DNA of 64,000 nt from Adineta steineri (taxonomy: Eukaryota; Rotifera; Eurotatoria; Adinetida; Adinetidae), in the NCBI GenBank assembly GCA_905250115.1, contig CAJNOI010000203.1, positions 1 to 64,000 of the forward strand. Reading direction: 5' to 3'. How positions within the stretch are numbered: position 1 is the first letter of the stretch; every line of letters begins with the position of its first letter. Under the pieces are notes generated by a model. The model did not search any database. It was not told the DNA's origin and was given only the letters and a program-made list of their open reading frames with translations. Below are positions 48,289-58,539 of the stretch, in pieces. The position numbers were made by a program, and so were the translations under genes.

Positions 48289-49247
48289 GATCTTGCCCCA
48301 TTCTTTCTAGGTTCTTGCTTTTCTTGATTTTCAGGCAAGATTCTTCCCTGAAAAATTCCTTACATACAAGATTCTTGTAGATCGAATCTTGCCTGATGAT
48401 GCAAGAAATTCTTCTCCAGACAAGATTCTTGTTCTTTTGTTTTCTTGAATTCTTGTCTGATTCTGGTCATATTAAAAAAGCCTTTTCTAGGTTATTACCA
48501 CTTTTTGTTTATAGCGTTTTATCAGAAGCTTTTCACACCATGTACAAAAAAATACTCTAATATTTCACGTATTCATGAAGTAGTTTCAATTTTTAACATG
48601 AAAAGCAATACAAAAATCCTTCTTTTATTTATTTTTTTGAAATTTGACCTGTACGAAAAGGACTATCAAACAAGAATTTTTTAAAAAGATCAACATTTTC
48701 TTTATCCATTATGTGTAATACTTTTATAGATAGTGGAAAAAATCTAGAAGTACGAATTTGAAATACATCGAAATGTGCTCAATAAGAATTGTTTTCAGGA
48801 AACAATGAAAAATGGATATCATATATTCCATTGTTTTCTTGATGTGAAATAAACTTTTACTATTCATCCAATTAAAATAATAACTTACTAGATGTCGTTT
48901 AAATTAAATAAACGCTTTAGAAAAAGAAAATAATCTAAGTAAATTTGAACTATACTTATCGAGTCAGTAACGGCTATGATTAAATAACATTTAGATAATG
49001 CTTTTATATATGTGATAAACAAAGATCACATCACGTGCCGTTCATCTTGGAAAGCTGGCAAGAATCTGTTTTCTTTTCTATTATAAGAATCTTGTCTGAA
49101 TAGTAAGAAATTTAAAATATTTTATGTTTCTTTCCGGCTTCTTTTTCTTCATGATATTCAGACAAGATTCTTTTTATCTTGAACTTTAGCCAAGATTCTT
49201 TTTAACAGAAAAGAAAAACAAGAACCTAGCAAGAATAGGGCAAGATC
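48289..49247. mobile_element. foldback/MITE-like element built from CAAGATTCTTG words
   Basis: The left end is GATCTTGCCCCATTCTTTCT then AGGTTCTTGCTTTTCTT. The right end, on the other strand, is GATCTTGCCCTATTCTTGCT then AGGTTCTTGTTTTTCTT. Inside, AAGATTCTTG/CAAGAATCTTG words repeat at both ends around an AT-rich core of about 600 bases. No coding capacity. The design parallels the element at 29.0-29.7 kb but with a different repeated word. Target duplication unresolved. Confidence 0.6.
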
Positions 49248-49255
49248 TGCCACTG

Positions 49256-49960
49256 GTGTGGGAACAAAATGCCATCAGTGTGGCTGGCAGAAATGGAGAA
49301 GGACAGAAACTAAATCAGCTCAATCGTCCCTTTGGAATCGTTATTGATAAAAAGAAGAATATTTTCATTGCTGATTTCGGGAATCATCGTATTGTTGAAT
49401 GGAAATGTAATGCGAAGGAAGGACAAATCATTGGCGATGAAAATGCCAGAGGAGATCGAATGGATCAATTGAATTATGCAACAGATGTAATTGTTGATTA
49501 ACAAACTCTCATTGAGAATATTGCTTGTTTTGGCTTGACAGTAGATAAAAATGGATTTCTTTATGTTTCTGATTGTGAGAAAAATGAAGTGAGACGATGG
49601 AAAATAGGAGAATACAATGAAAGAATTGTAATAGCAGGTGGAAATGGACAACAGAAACAACTCAATCATCCTACTTGTATCTTTGTTGATGAAGATCTGT
49701 CTATATATGTATCAGATAGAGACAATCATCGCGTGATGAAATGGTAAAGGAGAAAGTCTCAATCAATTGTCTTCGCCTGTAGGAATAATTGATGATCATT
49801 TGGGTCAAATCTATGTGGCAGATCGTGGAAATCATCAGGTATTGCGTTAGTGGAAACGGAAGAGGAAATCAATTGAATGGTCCCTAAGATTTATCTTTCG
49901 ATAACGGAGGAAATCTTTATGATGTTGATTGTTGGAATCATCGAATTGAATTAAATAAAA
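49256..49960 (+). pseudogene. NHL-repeat pseudogene, paralogue of the 7.4-kb propeller
   Basis: The sequence follows the NHL exon at 7438-8333: LNQLNRPFGIVIDKKKNIFI, ADFGNHRIVEWK, KNGFLYVSDCEKNEVRRWK, IFVDEDLSIYVSDRDNHRVM. It is broken by a stop at about 49499, a frame change before the second block, a stop at about 49745 and several stops after 49845. Parts of blades two and five are deleted. The 5' end begins within ten bases of the foldback element's right end, so upstream exons are absent. Non-functional by inspection. Confidence 0.75.
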
Positions 49961-50085
49961 ATCGCACGAAAAGAAGATGTTGTTTTTGAGAAAAAAATAT
50001 TACAAAATTAAATGTAAATGATAATACTTTCAAGACAAGTAATCGACATTGTTTCTTTTGTATATTTTGAACTCAGAAATTAATT

Positions 50086-52999
50086 TTAAAATTTTGATTG
50101 AACAAACAAGCGTCTATGATTTGTAAGAATTTGATTCTTGTTGTTAATACGATGATGTTTTCTTATTTCTTTGAATGGTTGTTCTATTGTAGTTTCATAT
50201 ATATGATGATCTTTAGATATTGACGATTTATTTTTTTGTTTATGAAAGAAACGTTTTTGTATTAGGTGAATTAATGGAAGAATTGCAAGTTTAAATCCAA
50301 TAAATAAAAGTCCAACTAAATCCAAACATAACACTAAAATATAAATTATCTTTTTAATATTTTCTATGTCAATTGCATACGAATAACTTACTGAAAAAAA
50401 GAATTGTATTAAAAGTAATTTCATATGTTCGAGCAATAGGTTCTTGCGTATTCTTCACATAAAATTCTGATTCTGTTATATCCATAACTAATGTCATGTG
50501 TGAACGTACATAACGATAAAACTCTCCTTTCTCCGAAAATAATAAATCATCTGTTAAAGTATTCATTGCAAGAGTAGGTAACCAAAGTCCTGTATACGTC
50601 ACTTCATCAAGTAATGTCATACTAGCTGTGCGATTGATGACTTTTGTCATTTTAACATTGATTACTGGATTTGATGTTAAAGTTTTATTTGGAGTAAAAA
50701 ATGATTGACAATAATCTAATTGTTGTGCTGTATACGTACCATTGTCAATAATAACAGATGGTGCTGAAAAACAAATACGAAGTGCACCAACAAAATAGGG
50801 TCCAAGTATATCAAAATGCATTGTAATAACATGCTGTGGTAAAATAAATGAAACATAAATTATACTGTTATTTGTCGAACAATTCAAATTTTTTAATGTA
50901 ATGCTTAAACCATGAGCTCTTTTCAATTGTATTGCTAGATCATCACACCCAAATCCTGTACTAATAAATTCAGCAGTTAAAGTAATATTTTGTTCATCAA
51001 GTAAAGTAAATATTGTTTTTTCTTTATATGTATGTGTTGAAAGTAATTGTAATGAACTGGTTAATTTAGCATTGAATAATATACCATCACATGAAACACT
51101 TAATCGTTCATCGGATGAAACTTGTTCAATTGGATATAGAGATGCAAATGAAATACTGAATTTACAAGCGAAAATAATTAAAACGAAAAGTGAAAGTGAA
51201 ATAAGACCACCAAGCCAAAATTGTCCTTCACTTATTAGATCAATATAAACAAACAGTTTTTTAAAAACTAATGATCGATTTTTATATTTCGAACGATATA
51301 GAATAAGTTTGATCAGTATAAAAATGATTAAACATAAAATAATCGTGAAAAAACCCCAAAATATAGGTGAAATAAAAAGACATTGTATAGTTGCATCAGG
51401 AAACTTGAAAATATTTTGTAAAAGTAAATCATCAAATTGTGTTGATTCTGGTGATTCAAGATAAGGTGTCGTTTGATCATAACTTATTAATGATGTCATA
51501 TCGATTTCATTTATAGCACCAAGAAAACACATAGATGTATTTTTTAAAACACATTCATCACATATTACTCCAGAACTACCATTATTTTTCGATTGTGATG
51601 GACAAATTATACAAGGTCCAAAGCTCATTTTCTCCTGATAAGTACCAGGAATACAAGATTTTGATCGATATATTATTGCATCTATTTCTGTATACTTCTC
51701 AACAATGCTACTACAATATCCTGGAGGACTTGCTGGAAGAAGAAGAACTGTCGAAGGATTAAGTACAAGACCAATCGTGTTCGGACTACATGAATGTAGA
51801 CTAGTTATACTAAAAGGAGATGACATAATATGCATTTTTTGCATTGGTTGTTGATTGTTAGGAAATACAAAGATTGGTTTTGATTTAGGATCGAAATCAT
51901 GAAGAGAATAAATCTATAATACAAAGTTCGATTTATAGACTGTCTTTATCAGAATATCATCTGAGATCTATTTAATTTCTTTTAAGTAAATGAATATACT
52001 TGCCTGTACTTGTGAAAGAGACCAGGGTAAAGTAGACATTGATTGAGCTAATACAGCATAGTGATTTTCATTTAATATTGCAACTGATTTACCAAATAAT
52101 GCGCCATTTTGTGATGAAACAATTTCTTTCATAATAAATGGAGATTTTGATTTGTCATGAAAAGATAAAATTAAAACTGTATCCAAAAATGGCATGCCAA
52201 CGATAATTATATTTGATTCTTTATCTACAGAAATTGATAGAGTTGCATATTGTTCACTATCGAATATAGAGTGAGATGCTTGTATTGCTGAAAGATTCGT
52301 CATTGATAGCCGTATTGGATCAGATATATTGGAAAGATTAGTTACATACAAATAAGGAATAAAGTCTTCAGATTCTACAGCACGATAAGCAAGTAAGAAA
52401 AGATAATGATCTTTAGTTATAGCCAGTGTTTGAGAAAAAATCCATTCGGAATCCCATAGATCATTAGTCATAAAAACTATGTGGGCATTTAAGTTGATAT
52501 CTAAGCATAAAGTTTGACCCGTCTGTACAACATACACGTATAGATTTTGAGGATCTATAGCAAGAGCTAGTCTTTCCATTCTATCAACAGCTTCCAGTTG
52601 TCTCCATAAGATACCACGTGTACTAGGTGAACTATTATGATCTATAAACATTACGACCAAATAGAAACTATTCTTTGTATTTTCTACTATCATTGCGAAT
52701 ACTGAATAATTATTGCGTTTCTTCTCAGCTGTAACAATATTATGTATAAAGACAAAAGGATGTGATAGATTCATGCGTTGTAAGATTTGATCGTAAAACA
52801 AGTATCCCGGGCTCTCATTAAATGATAACGAATTTTTGATCACAGTAAATCTTTGTAGATTATTTTCAACGAAAATAATCATATCATCGTTTGCTGCTAA
52901 TTGAGTACCCATTGTATAGTAATTTTCTTGATTGAGTATTAGTTGTTCTACTCCATGAAAATTTAGGAGTACAATTAAAATAATGAAAAAGTAATGCAT
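50086..52999 (-). CDS. large secreted-type membrane protein with Cys-rich segment and several helices
   Basis: Exon 1 (52999-52004) has a signal peptide (YFFIILIVLLNFHGVEQL) and about 310 residues with repeated strand patterns that suggest a degenerate propeller (LALAIDPQNLYVYVVQTG, ATLSISVDKESNIIIVGMP). Exon 2 (51913-50392) continues in frame with a Cys-rich stretch (CIPGTYQEKMSFGPCIICPS, VICDEC) like the GCC2/GCC3 or ephrin-receptor type. Helices follow at about residues 515-537 and 566-584, then a luminal domain. The end, with a last helix (IIYILVLCLDLVGLLFIGF), lies in exon 3 (50363-50086). Intron 1 uses a GC-AG pair. The exon 2/3 link needs either a 28-base intron or a one-base change in a seven-T run. 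About 931 residues. I do not know the family name. Confidence 0.65.
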
Positions 53000-54383
53000 A
53001 TCTAAAATTTAATAAGAATGAATTATTTTTTTTATCGATTATCGTTTTATTTGAAGATGACAGTTTTCTTTATAATTGTGATCACTTCCAATAATACTCA
53101 CAAAATAATCTTACTTACCTGTATCGAAATTGAAATAGATATGTTGTTTCTTTTTATATTGTCGTACATTTTTGAAGATTATCATAAATAAACCTGATAT
53201 CATTTAAACTAGACAAACATATTTAGTGACGTTATTTTTTATATAATTTCTATCATATTACACTTGTTGAGATTTGTACTGTTCGTAAATTTAAAAATGC
53301 AAATGGTATTAAGTTTGCTTAACATAAGTTATTCGTAACTTGCATTTCAGTTGTTTTTACATTAATATAACACAATATTGAACTAAACAAAATTTATATG
53401 ATCTGTAAATATATATATATTCAATGGTTTCAATTTTTTTACGTCAATCGATATTTGATTTATGACAATGATTTTAACTAAAATACAATCGACATCTTAT
53501 TAGTAATATTTTACGTCAATGATAAAATTATCTTCATAAATATGTTCTTGTCTCAAAAATAATGTATATAAATACTTGCGGAAAAAAAATAGTTTCAGTC
53601 ATTCTGATTTCTATTAGAGCGTAAAATTCTTTATCAGCCAATATATTTTTATCTTGCTTTGTGTTTGTATGTCAAATGTGCGGTATATTCATCTCTTCAA
53701 TATAACTAGTTGCGTTTTATTTATGTGCATCAATTGGTAGTGGTGATTTTGTAAATGGAGAAAGACAAACATATCAGGCATTGAATTCTTCTAAACTTAT
53801 TTCGAATAAAATCAGTACGATATGTATCGTGATTTGTCAGATAATATTGTTTAGAGTTAAAGTACCCGATGAGTTATCTTTCTGGCATTTATTGAAAACT
53901 ATAAACTCTTAAAGTGATTATATAAAAACGAACATTTTTATCGAAGACTGACTCTTTATTCTGACTTAACATGATATGACAAATACACAATGAAAGTAGA
54001 TACTTCCATTTCAAACAAACATTCCTATTTCAAGACGTTTATTATTTTTCTTTTCACATATAAGTAGTTTTTTTTTCTATTTTAAGAATGAAATCTTCTA
54101 AGGTACTTATCGAACTATACCACTCTGTCGATGATTTTTTTTGTGCAATTGTATGAATTCATTATTCACATATATGTAAATAAAAACTGTATAAGAACAA
54201 GAAATTTCTTTGTCGTTCCTTTTTTTACCTTAACAATTATCAACTTAGTTGTTATGTGTAGAAGAGAAAAGGAAAAAATGAATAATTTTTTTTTCGATTA
54301 TTCAAAAAAAAAAGGTAGTAAACGCATCTCACATTCATTTCTTTTTCATTTATTCATCTGTTTGCAACAAAAATCGAATCAAA
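53000..54383. other. intergenic region
   Basis: A divergent promoter region between the minus-strand receptor and the plus-strand C2 gene. AT-rich, with no further gene or repeat recognised. Confidence 0.5.
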
Positions 54384-54887
54384 ATGAGTAGTCCACACGG
54401 TACTTTAGAAGTAACTATCGTCGAAGCTCGTCATCTCAAAGATGAAGACATTGTCGGTAAAAATGATGCTTTTGTTGAAGTTTATTTGGATAAAGATTAT
54501 AAACTACGAACAAAAACTATTCGAAATTCCAATGATCCAACATGGAATGAAAAATTTACTTTGTAAATCTATTTATCATAAAATTAATTTCGATTTATTC
54601 ATTTTCTGTTTTTTATCTTTTATTTAAGTAATTTGAGCCGAAGTCATGAAGATTTACATATATCTGTGTATGATGATGATACAGCTGGCAAAGATTCAAT
54701 TGGTTCAGCAAAGATTGATTTGAGAAAACATGACTTTACAAAAGGTCCTTATGATGAATGGATTAAACTACCAGCTTTATTGGGGCTTCGTTCGAAAGGT
54801 GAAATTCATGTTACCATTGAACATCATGTAAATAATTTTTTTGTTCTAAAATTGTATCATAATAATTGTTTTGTATTTTAGCAATAG
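54384..54887 (+). CDS. small single-C2-domain protein
   Basis: Exons 54384-54562, 54629-54827 and 54882-54887 give 127 residues. The last exon adds only Gln and the stop. The whole protein is one C2 domain: GTLEVTIVEARHLKDEDIVG, KNDAFVEVYLD, TKTIRNSNDPTWNEKFTL, LHISVYDDDTAGKDSIGSAK, and EWIKLPALLG. Acidic residues in the first and third loops (DEDIVGKND, YDDDTAGKD) fit Ca-dependent phospholipid binding. There is no membrane anchor. It resembles stand-alone C2 proteins such as the plant Src2/ERG type; cytosolic and membrane-recruited by inference. Confidence 0.8.
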
Positions 54888-56182
54888 AGAAATACAATGA
54901 TCCAATAAACTTTTTAATCAAGCCCAAGAATATTATGCTTTTCTTTGACAATTTTCATTTTTAAATATTAAACGATAAAACTTGTAATTTTCTTTTTATA
55001 AATAAATCCAAATCAGATTAATCGATTGTTTTTTTATATATATACAATGAAATAAACAATTTACTATAATTTTAATATTTTTCTTTATAAATCATGTTTA
55101 TTAATATGTGCAGACAAACTATAAATGAATTCGAGTGTGTTTGTATTTTAGAATATGTATTGACGTAAAAAAAATGTTGTACTGGAAACGTGACTGAATG
55201 AAAAAAATAAATTTATAAGTCAGTAGAACGGATATATAAAATATCTTAAGAATGGATGTAGATTTTCTGCCTATTTATTACTATTGAAAAAAGAAACAAC
55301 GTCGAAATATATCCCATTTTTGTTTGAACATTGTAAATGAAACAACTGGCCAGAAATACTTTATATTCGTTTGATACAATTAGGCAACACCAAGATAATC
55401 AATAAAATTGACCTAAGAATAAGATGTTTATGATGAACAAATCAGCCGATTTTTCTCAAAAAGGCAGATGGGAAAGAAATGCAAGTGGAATGGGTAGAAA
55501 GATATTATGATTGTCTTTCAAATGCTATTGTCTGATACGATTACCGCTCCTTTCTCTAAAAATTCTTTTAATTTAAAAACTAAAATATATATACATGTAT
55601 TGCTATTATTTATCTAGATTATATTTAACAATAGAATATCATTTGTCATTACATTTCTCTTTTCTTCTTACTTACAAGGACATTTCGAGTAATTCTCTCA
55701 TTAGAAAAATACTAGATGTTTCATGATATAATTTTACTATTTATAGTCAAGGCAAACATGTGTAGAGATGTTAACGATCAAACTAATAATGTATTTTTGT
55801 TCTTTTTCGTTGTCGGATCTTTATCCATCGACTAGATATTAAAATACGAATATAACGAAAAAAAAAGAAAGCAGAGATATTAACAAAAACAAATAACAGA
55901 TTGAAAGAAATCACATATTGGTTATCAATGAATAGATCACACAGAATATAAATATATATTTCAATCCTCGAGAAAAGTCAGTTTTAGAGTGTGGATGTAG
56001 TTATGGAGGAAGCATATCTTAACATGATTTTGTTGTTATGATTAAACACGAGCCACCTATGTTAGAGTCAAATTTTTGATTGGATAAATAAATAATAGTG
56101 TGTTAAGGAGAAAAGAAAAAAAATAAGGTATCATTTGGCTCGTGGTAGTAGTATTGGTTATATACATATATTCATAAGAATA
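54888..56182. other. intergenic region
   Basis: AT-rich. A lone fragment at about 55987 (GAGTGTGGATGTAG) may be a relic of the hairpin family. Nothing else recognised. Confidence 0.5.
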
Positions 56183-56776
56183 ATGATTCTACGTGCAAAT
56201 CAACATAAAAAAATGATTTGGAAAAATGGTGGTGGAATTACTCATGAAATTGCTCGTGAACCAAATAATGATCAAGAAGAATTCGATTTTCGTTTAAGTA
56301 TGGCTTCAGTTAAATATCCTGGTGGTCCTTTTTCTTTATATCAGAATATTGATCGAACTTTATGTATTATCGATGGAGAAAAAATGACACTTCAATTAAA
56401 CAATAATAATGATGAATTAATATATCTTGATAAAAATTCTCCACCATATTCATTTTCTGGTGAAATTCCAATAACATGCCGGATATATGAAGATACACTT
56501 ACTGATTTTAATGTTATGACTAAACGGGATAAATTTCGACATACTGTTCAACGTTTTATCTCAAATAAAGATCAAAATCCAGTAGAAATATCAAATTCTA
56601 ATGGAGACATAATTTTTATTATCATTGCACAAGGATGTTTACAAATAAATGAAACAATAATGACAAAAGGTGATGCTATTAAATTTATTGATAATCAACA
56701 ATTAATACAAATTTCAACTTTAAATGATAACACTATTATTTATTTAGTTAAAATTACTAAATTGTCATCTCAATAA
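56183..56776 (+). CDS. HutD/Ves family cupin-like protein
   Basis: Intronless, 197 residues from the ATG of MILRANQHKKM. Family blocks are clear: MIWKNGGGITHEIA, FDFRLSMASVKYPGGPFS, IDRTLCIIDGEKMTLQL, GEIPITCRIYEDTLTDFNVM. HutD/Ves is a double-stranded beta-helix family known mainly from bacteria, encoded near histidine-utilisation genes (HutD) or linked to a cold-stress phenotype (Ves); its biochemical role is poorly defined. Lack of introns and a bacterial family suggest horizontal acquisition, although no bacterial neighbours are present. The N-terminal start is well placed relative to bacterial members. Confidence 0.82.
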   Translation: MILRANQHKKMIWKNGGGITHEIAREPNNDQEEFDFRLSMASVKYPGGPFSLYQNIDRTLCIIDGEKMTLQLNNNNDELIYLDKNSPPYSFSGEIPITCRIYEDTLTDFNVMTKRDKFRHTVQRFISNKDQNPVEISNSNGDIIFIIIAQGCLQINETIMTKGDAIKFIDNQQLIQISTLNDNTIIYLVKITKLSSQ

Positions 56777-57105
56777 TACTATAAACAATATTGATTCGAT
56801 TGACTTACATACATTTTTTTTTCATATATTAAAATAATATATAATTGTCGATGTCATTCTTTTTTTGACCATTATTTTTTGCGTTCTGTATTAGAAGAAG
56901 ATTTTGGTCTATCGCCACGTTGTTAATTTCTCTTATCATTGCAAGTAAGAATGATAACGAAATGTAAAGAACGAGAAAAAAAGTGTTTGTGTATCATAAT
57001 AATTCATTTATTTCATTACAACTGAAGTTGATATCAACAGCAGGTATATAACGCAAACAACTTTCTTCGTAGTTTCATGTATTATATTTAGAGAAATTGA
57101 CAAAC
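56777..57105. other. short intergenic spacer
   Basis: About 330 bases between HutD/Ves and the dehydrogenase. No recognisable element. Confidence 0.5.
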
Positions 57106-58083
57106 ATGGTTTTCATCATTGTACTTGTTCTGTTTGCCTATGTTGCATATCGATTGTATCAACACTTTTATCCTGCACCTAATATTGATCCTCGTGGGAA
57201 ATATGTTCTCATAAGTGGTTGTGATAGTGGCTTTGGAAATTCACTAGCTATTGATCTTGATAAACAAGGTTTTAATGTCTTTGCTGGTATTTACAGTGCT
57301 GATAGTAGAGCTGCATTAGCTGATCAACTTTCGGCAAGAGCAAACATCTTCATACTTGATGTAACTCAACAACGAGATATTGACGCTGCCTACGAGATGG
57401 TTAAAGAAAAGACGAACACACTTCATGCTTTAGTCAACAATGCAGGTGTTTTTACTGGTGGTCATATTGATTGGATAACGATACAATCCATGCGTGAAGT
57501 AATGAATGTAGACTTTTTCGGACATGTAGCCATGACAAAAACATTCTTACCATTACTGATTACAAAAAGAGATTCACGTGTAGTGAATGTTTGTTCAATA
57601 GCCGGCTTCATAGCTGCACCTTCCATCTCGTCTTATTGTGCTGCTAAGCATGCACTAGAATCGTTTTCCGATTGTCTTCGTCGTGAGATGCACGTTTGGG
57701 GCTTGCGTGTAAGCGTTATCGAGCCGGGTATCATGCGAACGCCCATTATTGAAAAGTATAATCAAGCTGCACACGAAATGAGTATGAAATTACCGATTGA
57801 TGTTCAAGAACGATGGGGCAAAGAATTTTTCACACATCATTTTGATAAAATAAAAAACAATCCTTTGATTAAATTGGCCGAAAATCCTATTAAAGTAGTG
57901 CATGCAATGCATCATGCAGTAATAAGCACGGCTCCACATATTCGCTATCGAGTTGGCTGGCAATCAAACTTCGTCTATTTTCCTCTATCGATTATTCCTA
58001 CTTGGTTGGCTGACTTATACTTTGTAAAAGTGCGTGGTTCACCTATTCTACCGGCTGGCGTAAATAAACAACTCAAGCCATAA
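57106..58083 (+). CDS. membrane-anchored short-chain dehydrogenase (SDR9C-like)
   Basis: Intronless, 325 residues. An N-terminal helix (VFIIVLVLFAYVAYRLY) anchors the enzyme, probably to the ER. The Rossmann motif is SGCDSGFG, then NNAG, a Ser in CSIAGF, and the catalytic YCAAK. The order and spacing follow 17-beta-HSD6/retinol dehydrogenase/BDH1-type SDRs, which oxidise or reduce hydroxysteroids or retinoids with NAD(P). The C-terminal part (APHIRYRVGWQSNFVYFPLS, IIPTWLADLYF) is also typical. The actual substrate cannot be read from the sequence. Expected family length is 310-330 residues, so it is full length. Confidence 0.88.
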   Translation: MVFIIVLVLFAYVAYRLYQHFYPAPNIDPRGKYVLISGCDSGFGNSLAIDLDKQGFNVFAGIYSADSRAALADQLSARANIFILDVTQQRDIDAAYEMVKEKTNTLHALVNNAGVFTGGHIDWITIQSMREVMNVDFFGHVAMTKTFLPLLITKRDSRVVNVCSIAGFIAAPSISSYCAAKHALESFSDCLRREMHVWGLRVSVIEPGIMRTPIIEKYNQAAHEMSMKLPIDVQERWGKEFFTHHFDKIKNNPLIKLAENPIKVVHAMHHAVISTAPHIRYRVGWQSNFVYFPLSIIPTWLADLYFVKVRGSPILPAGVNKQLKP

Positions 58084-58539
58084 AGTTAAATTAGTTTAAC
58101 ATAAACACACTGCTATTTCAAAATACATGATTAAATGAAATAAAAAAAAGCTTCTAAACATCCGTTCATTTCTGAAGATTTTCTGAAGATTGTGTAAATT
58201 TACTTTTAGGATAAAATAGGCTAATTATAGATGGATTCACTTCAATATTTGAAGCGTGAAAAACAGAAGTTGGGTGTGGGTGTGAATGCCTTTTCTTCTG
58301 AACTTCAATTACATACACACCCTATTCTTTCTTGTATACTTAGAATGATGCATCATTTTTTTCACTAACATTGTGAAATGCGTAATATGAAAATGTTATT
58401 CTTATCGTTCCATCTCATTGTTATCATATATGACGTTGTGCTTGTGTTATTGCACAAAAAGGACGTCATTACTTAGATAACTTACGTTATATTAATATCG
58501 AAATATAAAAAAATTCTTCATTTTTCTTCATCTATCACA
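58084..58539. other. intergenic spacer with hairpin
   Basis: Contains one hairpin at 58268-58324 and otherwise AT-rich sequence. Confidence 0.5.
58268..58324. repeat. G/C-arm hairpin repeat
   Basis: AGTTGGGTGTGGGTGTGAATG faces CATACACACCCTATT in part; the right arm is shortened. Confidence 0.55.
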
